From Forficula auricularia (lineage: Eukaryota > Arthropoda > Insecta > Dermaptera > Forficulidae), in contig JALMQS010000128.1 of assembly GCA_024734495.1 (NCBI GenBank), positions 20,401,573 to 20,465,572 of the forward strand: DNA of 64,000 nt, in the 5' to 3' direction. Positions 36,466 through 49,600 of this stretch are shown piece after piece. Numbering within the stretch: position 1 is the first letter of the stretch; every line of letters begins with the position of its first letter. Made by a program: the position numbers and the translations under genes. The notes beneath the pieces are model-generated. The model was not told where the DNA came from. It saw only the letters and a list, made by a program, of their open reading frames with translations, and searched no databases.

Positions 36466-37639
36466 CTAATTTATCTGTAATTTATGGGGATTGACAGACT
36501 TTNNNNNNNNNNNNNNNNNNNNNNNNNNNNNNNNNNNNNNNNNNNNNNNNNNNNNNNNNNNNNNNNNNNNNNNNNNNNNNNNNNNNNNNNNNNNNNNNNN
36601 NNAATGATGAAATATTGGAGTTGGCCATCTTTGGCCATTTGAAGAAACAGTGGAGGGTACAGCTTGATTTTGGATCGCTTGATGATGGAATTGATCTAAA
36701 TTTGTTTTATTCAATTGAAAACTCATATTGGGTAACAAATTTAAGCTTGTAGCTGATGTAGGTGGACCAACATGAATACCAGGAGTACCTCGGTAAGCAG
36801 CATTAAATAAATTAGTTGATGAAACTTGAGCAGAATTTTGGCCTTGGTGAGCTTGCGACTGGGAAGGCTGAGGAGGAGGTGGTGCTGGAGGCACTTGAGA
36901 CGGCTGTGGTTGGGGTGGGGCTTGAACTTGTGGGGTTGGAGCTGTCGGATGTTGTTGGGGTGGTTGAGTTGGAGGTTGAGAAGCTTGTTGTTTATTCGCT
37001 AAATGAATCGAGAAATCTGGCGCTCTTGGATTCAATCGAGACATCGAAACGGTCGTGTTTGTGTTAGGTTGACTTGATGGTAAACTCATACCTACACTAG
37101 GTTGCACTTGGAAATTTAAATGATGTCCATGGTGTTGAAAGGAAGGTATCACATGTGGTTGACCAGGTTGTGGTTCATTTCCACTAGGTACTAATTTTAA
37201 GGTATTTTGATGATCTGTAACGTAGCTAGAATTATAAATAGGTGCCCTTTCCATAGTATTTTGCGAAGGGGGTTGTAGGACCGAATGTGACATTGTGTTA
37301 GATCCAGGATATATTCCTCTATTAGGAATTAGTTGTTGACCAACAACCCCTAATCCAGGAACAGTTGAAGCATTCAGTAATTCAATAGTATCGGTGTTTG
37401 AGATTCTATTAGTATTAAAATTATGAGGTGTTTGAACTTGAGGTTGCTTGGAAGTCATAGTTATTGAACCACCAGAAGAAATAGGTAGACATTGTTCAGG
37501 AGAAAAGGAGGAAACATTTTGATAAGTCGTTCCAGGAGCTAAGGGCATTGAAGGGGGTGTAGTGCTTGAACTCCTAGTTTTAGAAACCGGAGAACATACT
37601 GCAGTGCCTCTATAACCAGGAGCTGGTCGTGCGATCCAC
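36466..37639 (-). CDS. mask: mask, last coding exon (contains assembly gap)
   Basis: Starts after TTCAACAG. The open frame begins WIARPAPGYRGTAV and continues through a Ser/Gln/Pro-rich tail to the N gap, then resumes as KSVNPHKLQIN and a TAG. Because the gap length is unknown, frame and stop beyond it are uncertain. The tail contains a PAM2-like motif (37,009-37,041) and a Pro/Gln tract (36,860-36,990). The frame requires one base more than the preceding exon's phase allows. Confidence 0.85.
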
Positions 37640-40600
37640 CTGTTGAAAAGATTTGAATAAGATTGATTTATGAATAAAAATGAAATTTTAAAATTAATTT
37701 TAATACCTCTTTTGGTTCAACTGAAGAGACACATCCGGAAGAGTTGACATGAATAAATTTAGCCCCTTTAGGTGGAGAAGGGGGTTCCGTTTCTCGAGCC
37801 CAAACAGGGCAGGTGTGTTTGCGGGCCTCAAAAATTGAAATATTAATTTTTTTAAAAATATATATATAAAGATAAAAAAAAGACAAGAAAAATAAATATA
37901 AAATTGAATAATTTGTTTGACACTTTACTTATAGGTATCAAAAATATGGTCTTTTATGTTAATTTAATTTTCAGTCAAAATCACTATAGAGTCAGAAATT
38001 TATTCATTTATATTCAGAATAAAAAACTTTGCTTTCTTTAATCTATTAGTTTCAATATTGACATGCGTATTCGAGCAAATCTACTAAAATGTTGAAAGAT
38101 TTCTTTTCTTTTAGCCTATTCAACTTAAGGCACTCACACAGTGGTAGGGCGTTCTGAGGATGGGTACTTTGAAGTTTCTAACCAGAAATGTCAAATGTGC
38201 ATGCTTGGTAATCCCGGGCACTATGCAAGAGCATTAAGCCGAATACTTTATTAGTGAAGCATATTTGTACTTAATGCATAGCCTGCTATAAATGAAATTT
38301 GTCCTCTTAAGTGTTAAGAAAATCGTGAAAAAAGAAGAGATGACGCTAGTGATGAGTTTCTTCGTGCATTGTTAGGGTAGGACTTACATTGAAATAATTT
38401 ATTAATATAAGTGGCCCGTATTTCATTACTGAAAATTTGGCAACCCTAGGTAAAAGAAAACTAAAGAGGTAAATATTATAATAATTTCGTAGAAAGTTAA
38501 TTTTTCTGATCAAGTGCCGATATTTCGTAAATACTTTTAAATATATGTAGTACTGTAATAAACAAATAAATAATGATAAAAATTACCTCTATAGGGTCAT
38601 TGAATAAGGAATATTCTTTATTAGATGGCACAGAGACACAGGCCATCTGTTCTACACACCCACGCCCCCGCGGCGCGCCGCCCCCGCCCCGCCCGCCGCC
38701 CGCCGCCCGCCCCGGCGCCGCGCCCCCCGGCCCCGCCCCCCCCGCCCCCCCCCCCCCCGGCCCCCCCCCCGCGGCCGCCCCCGCCGTATTAGACATAGAG
38801 ACAACAGGCATAGTAGATGAAGATGAAATTGAAGAAAATGGAGCTTTAGTAGGCGTCATTTGATATTGCCCTGGTATGCTTGGAGGAGCAGAGGCTGTTG
38901 GCTGTGGCCGATGATGTTTCGGAGAGGCAGCTGTTGATGTACACGTACTCAAAGTTTGTTGATGTGAATTAGACATCTGCATTTGTGGTGGTCCTGGGCA
39001 AATTGTCATGCGAGGTTTAGAGTTCGAGGAAAAAGACATGGTTGACCCTGAAGGCACTTGAATGGCTGTACTGGTTTCAGTAAGTTTGGCAGCAAATGTT
39101 TGACTACTTGCTGTTGAAACAACTTTTGTACTTTTGCATGAAGTCATTATAGCAGATGTATAAGACATAGTTGTTTTGGTTATAGATGCAGCTGCTAGTT
39201 GGGCAGCAGCTTTTTTTTCTGCTAAATAAATCAAATCCAAATTAGATTTATATGTAAATATTATATACAGGATCATGGAAGGAGGAGGGATAATTTTCAG
39301 AAAACTCGTACACAGTTATTTTTTTATGAATTTCAAATTATTTTTTTCAAGAGTACGTGTATAATACCATTTAGGTAACAAAAATATAAAAACATTTAGA
39401 TTTATGTTCGGGAAATAACATCACCCAAATGGCTGGTTTTATTGAAACATTATTGTAGACGCGCAGACCTTTATACATTGGTAGCGGTGTGATGAGGAAT
39501 GGCCTTATTTGACATAATTGGGCTATACTTTGATGAAAGGCGAACGCACTATGATAGTTAGTTCACAATGTGATGTTACAATGTTGCACGAGTACTTACT
39601 ACCTGAATCGAGAAGACGTCTTATTGACCTCACTACAGTTTGGTTTCAACAAGATGGGGCTTGCCATAGTTTAAGGGAATCATTGGACTTATTAAGCGAT
39701 CATTTTCCTTTCCACTTCATGATACTGTCTGAGAATATGGAGTTAGACACTTGATCGCCTGATCTCTCACAATGAGATTATTATTTTTTTTTTTACTTAG
39801 GGAAAGTGGTGTAGGTTTTAGGTGAAACATGATATTAATTAATAAAGTAAAGGGAGTGTAGTTTCACAGTGAATGAAATAAAAGTCAAAGAGGTTTTGAA
39901 TTTTAGATTATTTTTTATAGGGATTCCTGAGGGCTAACGTTTACATTGGAAAACTACGCACCTTTCAGATGCCATGAAGCGAAAAATTGGAGTGATTGCA
40001 CTTGCTATGCTTTAAAGGTCTATGGACCTCTTTTATGTGCGTCTCCAACAATGCTTGGTCAAAAAGGGTCATCATATGGATGATGTTATTTTCCGAACAT
40101 TAATTTAAATATTTCTATGTTTTTGTTACAGCATCTTAAATGGCATTATATATGTAGTCTTAATTTTTTTTTTAAATTTGCCAAAAAATATGTATACGGG
40201 TTTTCGGAAATGATACCCCTTTTCCGAACCCTGTATTATTATATGTATTTATACATTTATATATTTTTATACCTGCAGCTAGTAGTCGAGGAGCTGAATT
40301 TCTAGCCATTGATGAAGAAAACGGAGGCCCTGATTTCGCTGATGGCAGATTTCGAATTGATGGTATAAGTGGTACGGTTGCGCCTACGCCTATAAAAATA
40401 CAAATTTTATTTACAATTGAATGCAACTAATTAAAAACAAATTTCTGAGAAAGAAGAACATACTATTTAATGATAGTTTTCCAGTAGCAGGACTAGTAGT
40501 TCCCACCAAAGGATTATTTTGAAAGACGTAAACTCCAAGGGGCTTCGATGGGGAAGTCTTGGTTTTTGATACCTGAAAATTGAATAAATAATAAGATACA

Positions 40601-43600
40601 AACTAACAAAATTAAATTATAATTTAATGTAGAAACTAACCGTTACAATAGTTTTGTCAGAAGTACTAATTGCAATAACCTGCAATTTATTTTTTGCAAA
40701 CATTTGAGTAATATCTACCTCAGGGTCCTCAATTAGAGCTAAAATCATTGAATGAGCTTGCTTTGTTGCTTCAACTGAACCCCTAGAATAATTATTAATT
40801 ATAAATAAATATAATATATTGGTCTTGATTGTATTTTAATAAGAAATGATTTAACAATCAATAAAACAATTATTTTAACTAAGGTTTGAATTTCTTATTT
40901 AAATCACACATGATGTATTTATATTGTAATTATTTGTTTCAATAAATAATTATAATTAATCACAAAAATAAAAGCTTCAACAGCTTCATGACTAATAAAT
41001 TATTTTAACATTAAACTTTACGGCAAAAATGTTCCCAAAAAATCAGAGAAAAGCGACCAAGTACTAGTCCTCGCATTTGGAGGGTTCCCGGTATCTAATA
41101 TATATATATATATAGGTGATTAACAAAGAGTGTAAAATAGTTTGGTAAATTGTTGATTTGACCACCAGTAGTTCCGCAAGTGATTGAAATAGGTGAGCTC
41201 CTAACAATTTCACAAAGTTTTTTATACTCATTGTGAATCACCCAGCATATAAAAATAAAAAAAAAGTCCTCAACCGGCTTAAAGCAAGGAGCTTATGCAC
41301 TCAAGAGAGATGCTCTACCGATTACACAACGCTGGGTTTATATATAAATTGGTAAAGATAAACATTTAATTAATTAAATTTTTTTTTTTTTTACAAAATT
41401 AAGGAAACTTTCAAAATAGTTCATATTTATCTTAGATAGGAGAATAAAAAAAATTGTGAAATTTTTTCACAAGTTTAATTCAAATGGTTTCCGATTTCCG
41501 ATAGGTACAAAAAAAAAATTAGCTTAATTCTACTTAATGAATTTTTATTGGGATCTCACACCCCATGATAACAAAAATATTTTTTTTTCGTATCCGAAGA
41601 CAAATTCGAACCCAGCCCCCTTTCAAAAAAAAATAATAAATAAATAAAAGAAAAAAAATGAACCGATAAATATTTTAATACCATTTTTGATATCGAGAAA
41701 ATAAATTCATATAACTTAAAAAAAGTTTGCGTCTTATTTAGTTTGCGAGGTACAATGCTTTGACATACGGATAGACATTGTAGAGAAAGAAATAGGGTAC
41801 CTTTTCTCCTTAGTACGGAACCTTAAAAAATGCGTCAAAATGTTTGTTGATTGATAAAGGGAAACATTTTCTAGTAATGTTTCATGTTAAAATAAACGTT
41901 TTACTGAATTGTTTGTTAAAAGATTTTTATATATATATGTGAAAAATTATAATTTAATTAAAATAAAAATCTTACTTTATGGTAATTGTGCGATCCCCTT
42001 GTCCTTTACTTTGTTTTTCCACTTCAATATGTGTTAAGGTTGCAGCTCTAATTGCGTTAATATTACTTCCACCACGACCGATTACACGGCTTATGGCGTG
42101 CATAGGCACCATAACTTTTTTAGATCTAAAGGGAGAATTGAGATACCTAGAGAATAAATTAATTTTAAAAGACACACACACACATATATACACACTAAAA
42201 CTGAACAGTATAGTGATTTGTTTAATAGAACTTTATTAGTCGGTTTATAAAATTGAGAATTTTTTCGGGTATGAAAGTAAAATTTTTTAAGTATTTTTTT
42301 AATTTCACCATTGGTGGTCCAAAGCGCAAGAACTCATCAGTTCAAGAAACATATACTTTGGTTATATAATTTTAATTACAAAAAACATTAAATTCTCTTA
42401 TAATTCTTATTGGATAAAATCACGAAATGGGTGACATGTATTTGAGATATATATAGAATTTAGCTTCCTGGAAACGACGAAATTAGTTCTTTCTGCAGGA
42501 TTAGATTTACTCAAACAGTATAGTGGTGAAAATTTAGAAAAATATCATTCATTTACCAATTTATAATTCAAAATTTGTAGATTTTTTTTTCCGACACCTT
42601 ACATAGAATACTGATAAAAATAAATGTACAAATAGACATGTTTAAATATGTTATATAAAGAAAATATAAGAATATGTAAATTATATTTAATTTAATTATT
42701 AGTATCATGCATTGAATGACAAAACGATTTCAAACTTACGTTTCAATGTCTCTACTTATTTTATCTTCTTTAACTGTTTCTACTCTTTTGGGTAATCTAA
42801 AAATGTATAAAATGCAAAAATTGTTAGTTTTTAAATAAAAATAATTCTCAGTTTAATTGCATTATATATAAAAAAAAAAACCCTCAAGCATATGCATTAT
42901 AAAACTCAATGGATAAAAAAAAAATATTTAAAAAATAGTTAAATTCAAAATGTAAATACCCGTACTTGCGAACAACCTCTTTCCATCCATCCTCTCCTCT
43001 TTTAGCAGCTTGTTTTGTGCAATTCATATTTTTATTATTTGAATTAATCGGTATATTGTCTTCCGAATAATGTGATTTCTAAAATTCATATATACAACCA
43101 TTTTAATAAATTCAAAAGAAATAGGAAATTAAATTGGTTATGGTCCATTTAATAGAAAACTCACTGGTATGTCTTTTTGCCTTTAGTAGGAATATAGATA
43201 TCATTCCCTGTTGCTTCAAAATCTTCTCTTTCGGCAGGATGAGGTCTTGAAGCTTCAAAAACTAAATGTTTTGTTTTACGATCACCAGATGATCGAGATT
43301 GTAATTTAGGGTTGTCGAAAGGTGATGGATTAGAAGAGGGATCATTACACCATCTTTCTTTGGAATCTATTTCCTTTACTTTAACTATAAATAAGTAGAA
43401 AAAAATTTCATTATAACATAATCACGAACTCTCTTAAACTAAATTTTAAATTTATCCAAATGTATATTAATAAAAAAATCAGTTCTCTATGTGTAAGGTA
43501 GAGACAGACACCTAATGATGACATGCACCTAATTTTAATTTACTAAAAGAAAATAGACTCAAATTTAAAAAAATTAGTTATTTTCTTATTTTTTCTTGGA

Positions 43601-46600
43601 GAGTGTCATCCTTAGGTTAATGTCATCAATAGGTGCCTCTACCTTATTGAATATTTTAACATTGAAAATGTATTCTTAATATATACACCCATGGATAAAA
43701 TTAGCGGAACAAAAAAAAGAAGCTATAATTCGATTTAAAATGACTCTTATCTTGTATATATTTTACTACAATGCCCATCTGTCTGACTGATTCTTTGGGG
43801 AATCGAAACAGATGAATTTTGTTCAGATATTCAATAATAAATTTTATTTAGAATGTTTATATGTAAACGTTAGATGAACGCAAAAGTTAAAACTTTTTAT
43901 CTAAAAAAGACTTAATATAATCTGTATACATATATACAATTATACATATAATGAGGTTATCCTGAGTAGATTAAGCCCCCTATACACGCATATGTATATC
44001 AGTTAGAAGTTCCAGCGAAAATGATGATGTCAACGTGAGACTTTGCAGACAACGGTCACTATTCAAGTTCGTTGTACACTCCAACCAAGTCAATCGATTA
44101 CCAGAGCGATTTGCTCACAAAATCATTAAATTCATTCACTTAAATGGTATCAATTTTAAAGATTATCCATTAAAGAACACCCCAAGAGCGACTTGTTAAA
44201 CCATCAAAATTTCTAACTACTATCAAGTTTTAGCAATTCTCCCTTTGAGCTTCTATTTCAAATCAACCATCTGTAAACTTGTACTGAACGAACTGTTGAA
44301 ACAAATAGATTTGTTAATTAAAAAAACCATTTTAAAAAACTACTAAGACCATCATTCAACTTATACAGATATATTATGTGATATATATATATATATATAA
44401 TCTGTATACATATATATATTTTTTGTTTCATTTTTTCTGTCACTTTTTTATGGCTAATCCCCTAATGAAATAATCCTATACACCATTTATATAGATTATT
44501 CAATTAGTTCAAGTGAGTTGATATCCTGAAGGGATCGTTATATTATTGTGGGTGTCATAGGTAATATATATATATATTATATATATATTTATGCAAAAAA
44601 TGCTATATAAGCATAGGTCTTATTTCAATTTCTTAACTACAGTTGACCAAAATTTAATTTATTTGATCACAAAATTAATGCTCAAAATGTGCTCCTTAAG
44701 ATTGAGTCATTGAGCCATAAACCCTTACGATGACGCTATTGTTGCGAATTTGATTGGTAGCATCGATAATTCTTTACAAATGTTAGCGCGTAGCTTTTTT
44801 AACCCTGCAAGCGTGGTCCTCAATGTGATTCCAAAGTTATTATGTTCTTTTTTTAAAACAATTAATATTGATTCTGTATTGTTTTATTTGCTATTATTAA
44901 TAATTTTAAATGTAGCCACATATTTCTAAATAAAATTTTGATTAACTGTAATTGTGCAAAAGATTGAAATTACGACCTCTGTTCATATAACATTTTTGCT
45001 TAAAATGACTTAACCAAATATTTCTAATTTTTACACCCATTATGAATCACCCTTTATTTATAATGACGTCATAGTGTGTCGTTTTTTCTACTAGTTTTTT
45101 ATGGATAACCTCGCTACAAAAATTTTTATTGTTAAAAATTCAATTTAAAAATTAGAAAGTAATTGGAAGGCAGCCCAGGGGTAGTGAGGAAAGAAAAAAC
45201 TAACACATCCAAATAAGGTGTAATTTATTAGATTCCTTCCTCCTTTCCTTTCAAACCGACGTTTCGGAGGATTCTTCCCTCCTTCTTCAGGGTTTCAAGG
45301 GGTCAATGAAGGAAACAAATAAAATGCTTCCTTCCTCTCTCCACAGCAGTGTTTACAACTTTCTTCTTCCTTAGCAGATAGCTTACAAAAACAATTTTTT
45401 TCTATACTTCTGCTAAGGAAAACAATTTTTTTCCATGCTTCTGCTAAGGAAGAAAAAAGTTTTAAACACTGCTGTGGAGAGAGGAAGGAGGCATTTTATT
45501 TGTTTCCTTCATTGACCCTTTGAAACCCTGAAGAAGGAGGGAAGAATCCTCCAAAACGTCGGTTTGAAAGGAAAGGAGGAAGGAATCCAATAAATTACAT
45601 CTTATTTGGATATGTGTTAATTTTTTCTTTCCTCACTACCCCTGGGCTGCCTTCCATTACTTTCAATTAAAAGTTCTACTAGTCCGTCTCTCTCCAGAGA
45701 AAATTTCGTGCAAATTAAAAATTAGATTATTAAATGTGAAGTATAATTTACATACCAACGTTTTTAAAAATAAAGTGAAGTGGTGGACCATTAGAAGATG
45801 TAGACAAAGAAGTTGCAATCGTGGGATTTCCATCAGAAATATTTGTCCCTGAAGGTGTTGGAGTAATAGTACTAGAAAGTATACTATTGGAGGAAGAAGT
45901 GGTAGTAAAAGCATTTGTTGTAGGCACAAATTCGCTAGGATTAGAAATAGTAGACGAAGAGCAGGTTGAGGTTATTGAATTTGCTAAATTTATTTGATTG
46001 CTTGCAGTGGTGGTTGTAATATTAGAGGGTGTGGTGGTAATAGGTGAGCCCTCATTCTCTTCCCGATTCACTTCGCAGTCTTCATTTCCTTCAATATCAT
46101 CCTCATCCTCCTCTTCATCCTCTGATTTTTTATCACCGGTTTCATTTTCCTGAAAAATAGTCTCATTTTTTTTGTTTTCTTCGGTTAATTTTCGTTTCTC
46201 CTCCTTTTTCTCAAGTTTTTTCTTCTTTTTTCGTTCCCTTCTACGAGCTGCTGCCGCTTTTTTAGATTCTTCTCGGGTCTTTTCCATATCTAATTCTTCT
46301 AGCAAAATTATGGCATTTTTATTTGCCTTAGCTGCTTGTTGATCCTTAGCAGCTCTGATTATTTTAACACATTCGTTACATTTTTCTAAAAGTTCCTAAA
46401 AAAAAAATAAATAAATAAATGTTAATAATTTTCATTATTATTTGCCAAGGTTGATAGTTTGTATGATTAGCAATAAAATTTAAAAATTAAATAAATGGAT
46501 TGTAAAAATTTTTTTTTTAATTACTGTTTGATAGTTGAGTTTTTTTTCTTTTAACAATTTGGAAGTTATATATTTATTTATTGCATGTAAATATTCTAGG

Positions 46601-49600
46601 AATTTATAAACAGTGAAGGATATTATTTATTTATTAATGGGTCTGATATATGATTAGCTGATACATACTTAAAATATTGGAAAATCTATCCAACAAAGTT
46701 TCAAATATCAATTCAAATCAGGAGAATACATGTTTACAAAGAATTAGAAAATAACCAATTTTAGATTGGAGTAAAAAAAAGATTTTTAATTAATAAATGA
46801 CCCTAAATAATAACCTTTTGGATTTAATAAGCGTGTAGGTTTATAGTGAAATAGAATTAAAAATTTCAACCCTTTGTATTTTTTTTTTGGAATTTGGTTT
46901 ATATCTAGAAAAATAAAAGTACTAATTCATGTTTTTTTTTTGCGATTGTTACTATCTATGCATTTATATATATATATACTTTAAAAATGATAATGATATT
47001 ATACTGACCTTGTCATTAACGGTAGCAATGAACCTCGTCATCTCTTGGTCACTAGGAAATTGTTGCACATGGTCCACCATCCACTTAACAACTTTCGTAT
47101 GGCCTTTCCTAAATGCAGCCATCAAACAGGATACCTATGCAGAAAAAAACTTGTAAAAGTGTGACCTTAAGTAGATGATGAGTAATAATATATTTTTTAC
47201 ATGTGAAATTCGCAAACTCGTTTGTATTATCATAATGGAATTCGCAGAAATTACGAATAAGAATGACCATCTATTCTATGAAAAAATGTCAAAATAAAAA
47301 CCACCACAAGGTTCAAGTAAAGGGATACAAGAGTTATGTCGAATAAATCTAAGTGCTCTAAGGTTCCTCGCTCTAGAAAAGGTTGAAAAATAATATTTAT
47401 AATTAAAAAGACTGATGATGAGGGCCAAGTCTTCGAAACTATAGTCTCAAACAAATAAATAACATATACACAGATATAATTTCGATATATATGAGTGTAT
47501 GTTTATTTGCATCAAGCAGAGGACAAACTCTTTGTTTCTCTTTGTGAATCAACAACTCTGCTACTCTAGGCAAAACAAAAACTTTTCAATAAAAACATAT
47601 GGTCTTAGTTTTTTAGTTATAACTCGAGTTCTAATTGAGCTAAAAACAAGTGGTAATTTGAAAATCAAAGAGGAAGCTCTTTTCTATTTCGTCAACCAAA
47701 TATTTTGATTTCAAATATTGATATTTAATATCTGATGAGACTCGAAAATAGGTCAAAATGGCCTTTTTCGTCGTTTTGACCGATAATATCTCAAAATTCT
47801 GAGCGGTTGTAAAAAATCGGGAAAGTGCATGATAATCATCGCAATAAACTCTTCTGGAATGAATTGTTAGATTTATGGCAACAAATTTTTGTTTAATTTT
47901 GGTCGAACAGTGTAATCGATTGTTTTATAATATTTATTAATTTCATATTTTTAAAAATTATTTCAAAGTAGTAATTAGCGTTTTTTCAAATTAGAGTTCA
48001 AATAAACTACCTTTTAAAATTCAAATATTTTAATTTTTTTTTTTTTTTTTTTTTATTTAATTATCTTAACCAATTATTTCACAATTGACAAAAAAAGATT
48101 TGTTATTCACATACTTAAAGCACACTTTAGGAAAATATTTAACAAATATAATTCCTCACTTAACAATATATATACAATAATAAGATCAATATTATCCAAA
48201 AACGTTGAGCATTTGTTTCATTTCTTGATTTTCATGTTTGTGTAGACGTTGGTGGTGTCTAACGGCATATTTGTGGATTTCTTCTGTGAATGCATCGAGG
48301 TGTAGATCTCGGTGCAGGTCACTATTTCTGATGTGCCAGGGGCATTTACAATACTTCTTAGGACTTTATTTTTATTTGAAATTTTTGTATAATTTCTATA
48401 TTGGATTTTTTTTGTACAGCCATCCGGGTTTTCAAAATTTGTCTATAAATTAAAATTTTATTTCTCACAGACAGCTCTGAATTGCGTCCAAGTAGCCAGT
48501 AAAGCTTTTCGAAATTTGATGTTAAGTTCTTGTTTTTTAATCTTTACGTGTTCGTTCCGCTTTGGTTTTGCCATCTAGAGTCATGCCTAGATACCCATAG
48601 CAGTATTGGCATAAGGTATTCTTTGGTGATTAATTTGGATAGGAATAGTAACTATTTTCTTATAGAGTTGCAAAATTGATATGGGTTGACTTTGTTTCAT
48701 TGAGCTTTATTCGCCACCGTTTGGTACATTCGTTGATTTTGTTTATGGCACCTTGTAGCTTAGCTGTAACTTCATAAACATTTTCATCGACTGCAAGGAG
48801 TGCTGTATCAGCAGCAGTTTTTCTTGATGTTGCTCAGGCTTTCGACAAAGTTTGGCATGAAGGTCTTTTAGTCAAACTACATGAGTATCTACCTGAACAG
48901 TTTTTCGAAATATTGCAATCTTATATCAAAGATAGACGCTTTCGAGTTCGCCATGGCGATGAGCATTCTGAACTACAGCAAATATCTGCTGGAGTGCCTC
49001 AGGGCAGTGTTCTTGGCCCAACTATATACTTGTTATTTACAAATGACATTCCACTTGATGAGAATGCTGCTATAGCTACATTTGCTGATGATACAGCACT
49101 CCTTGCAGTCGATGAAAATGTTTATGAAATATTTTAATAAAAACTATTTGATAGAAAAGATAAAAGAAAATGTTTCATATATATGAAATTTCAATAGATT
49201 CCCTTGAATATGTAATGAAAAAAAAATTCAGACGTAATTTAGATGATATAGTTGACCATTTGACCTTTATGGTGAAAAATATGAGCGATTCAGGAACAAA
49301 ATGAAAAATTCAAGGAATAATCATAACAGGCAAAAAAGAAAATTTAAAATATAAATTACTAGGAAGGTTTCACAAAATAAAAGACAAAATGCTTATTTAT
49401 GTGAAACCTACCAGCTCTGTAATTTTCTTCTCTGTTCTCTGCTTCTTGTTTGCATATATGTAGATTTATTACTTAAAAAGATGAATTTATAACTAATTTA
49501 TGATAGTTATCATGAACAGATATAAAAATATGAAATTCAAAAATTATCATCCATATTTATTGAATATGTTAATTCAAGAGTTAATAGAAGAAATTATATG

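Larger units (their letters stand above)
45161..45715. mobile_element. Palindromic element with facing ribozyme-like modules
   Basis: Left arm AAGTAATTGGAAGGCAGCCC; the right arm is its complement, ending AGGGTTT-free at GGGCTGCCTTCCATTACTTT, then GTCCGTCTCTCTCCAGAG. Arms exceed 150 bases and include GTGTAATTTATTAGATTCC. Facing modules lie at 45,258-45,290 (minus, intact core) and 45,528-45,560 (plus, GAAA mutated to AAAA). The centre repeats TTTCC(A/T)(T/A)(G/A)CTTCTGCTAAGG. No ORF. Confidence 0.82.

Noticed and set aside
36816..37067. Plus-strand ORF opposite the mask tail
   Set aside because: Antisense shadow of Gln/Pro-rich codons in the mask last exon.
38573..38863. Plus-strand proline/alanine-rich ORF
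   Set aside because: Antisense of the C/G block and flanks in the mask exon; open only because the block lacks A and T.
41262..41340. Functional tRNA on minus (GGTAGAGCAT D-arm)
   Set aside because: B box and T-arm are degenerate.
46929..47156. Plus-strand ORF at 46.9-47.2 kb
   Set aside because: Antisense of a mask ankyrin exon plus intron sequence.
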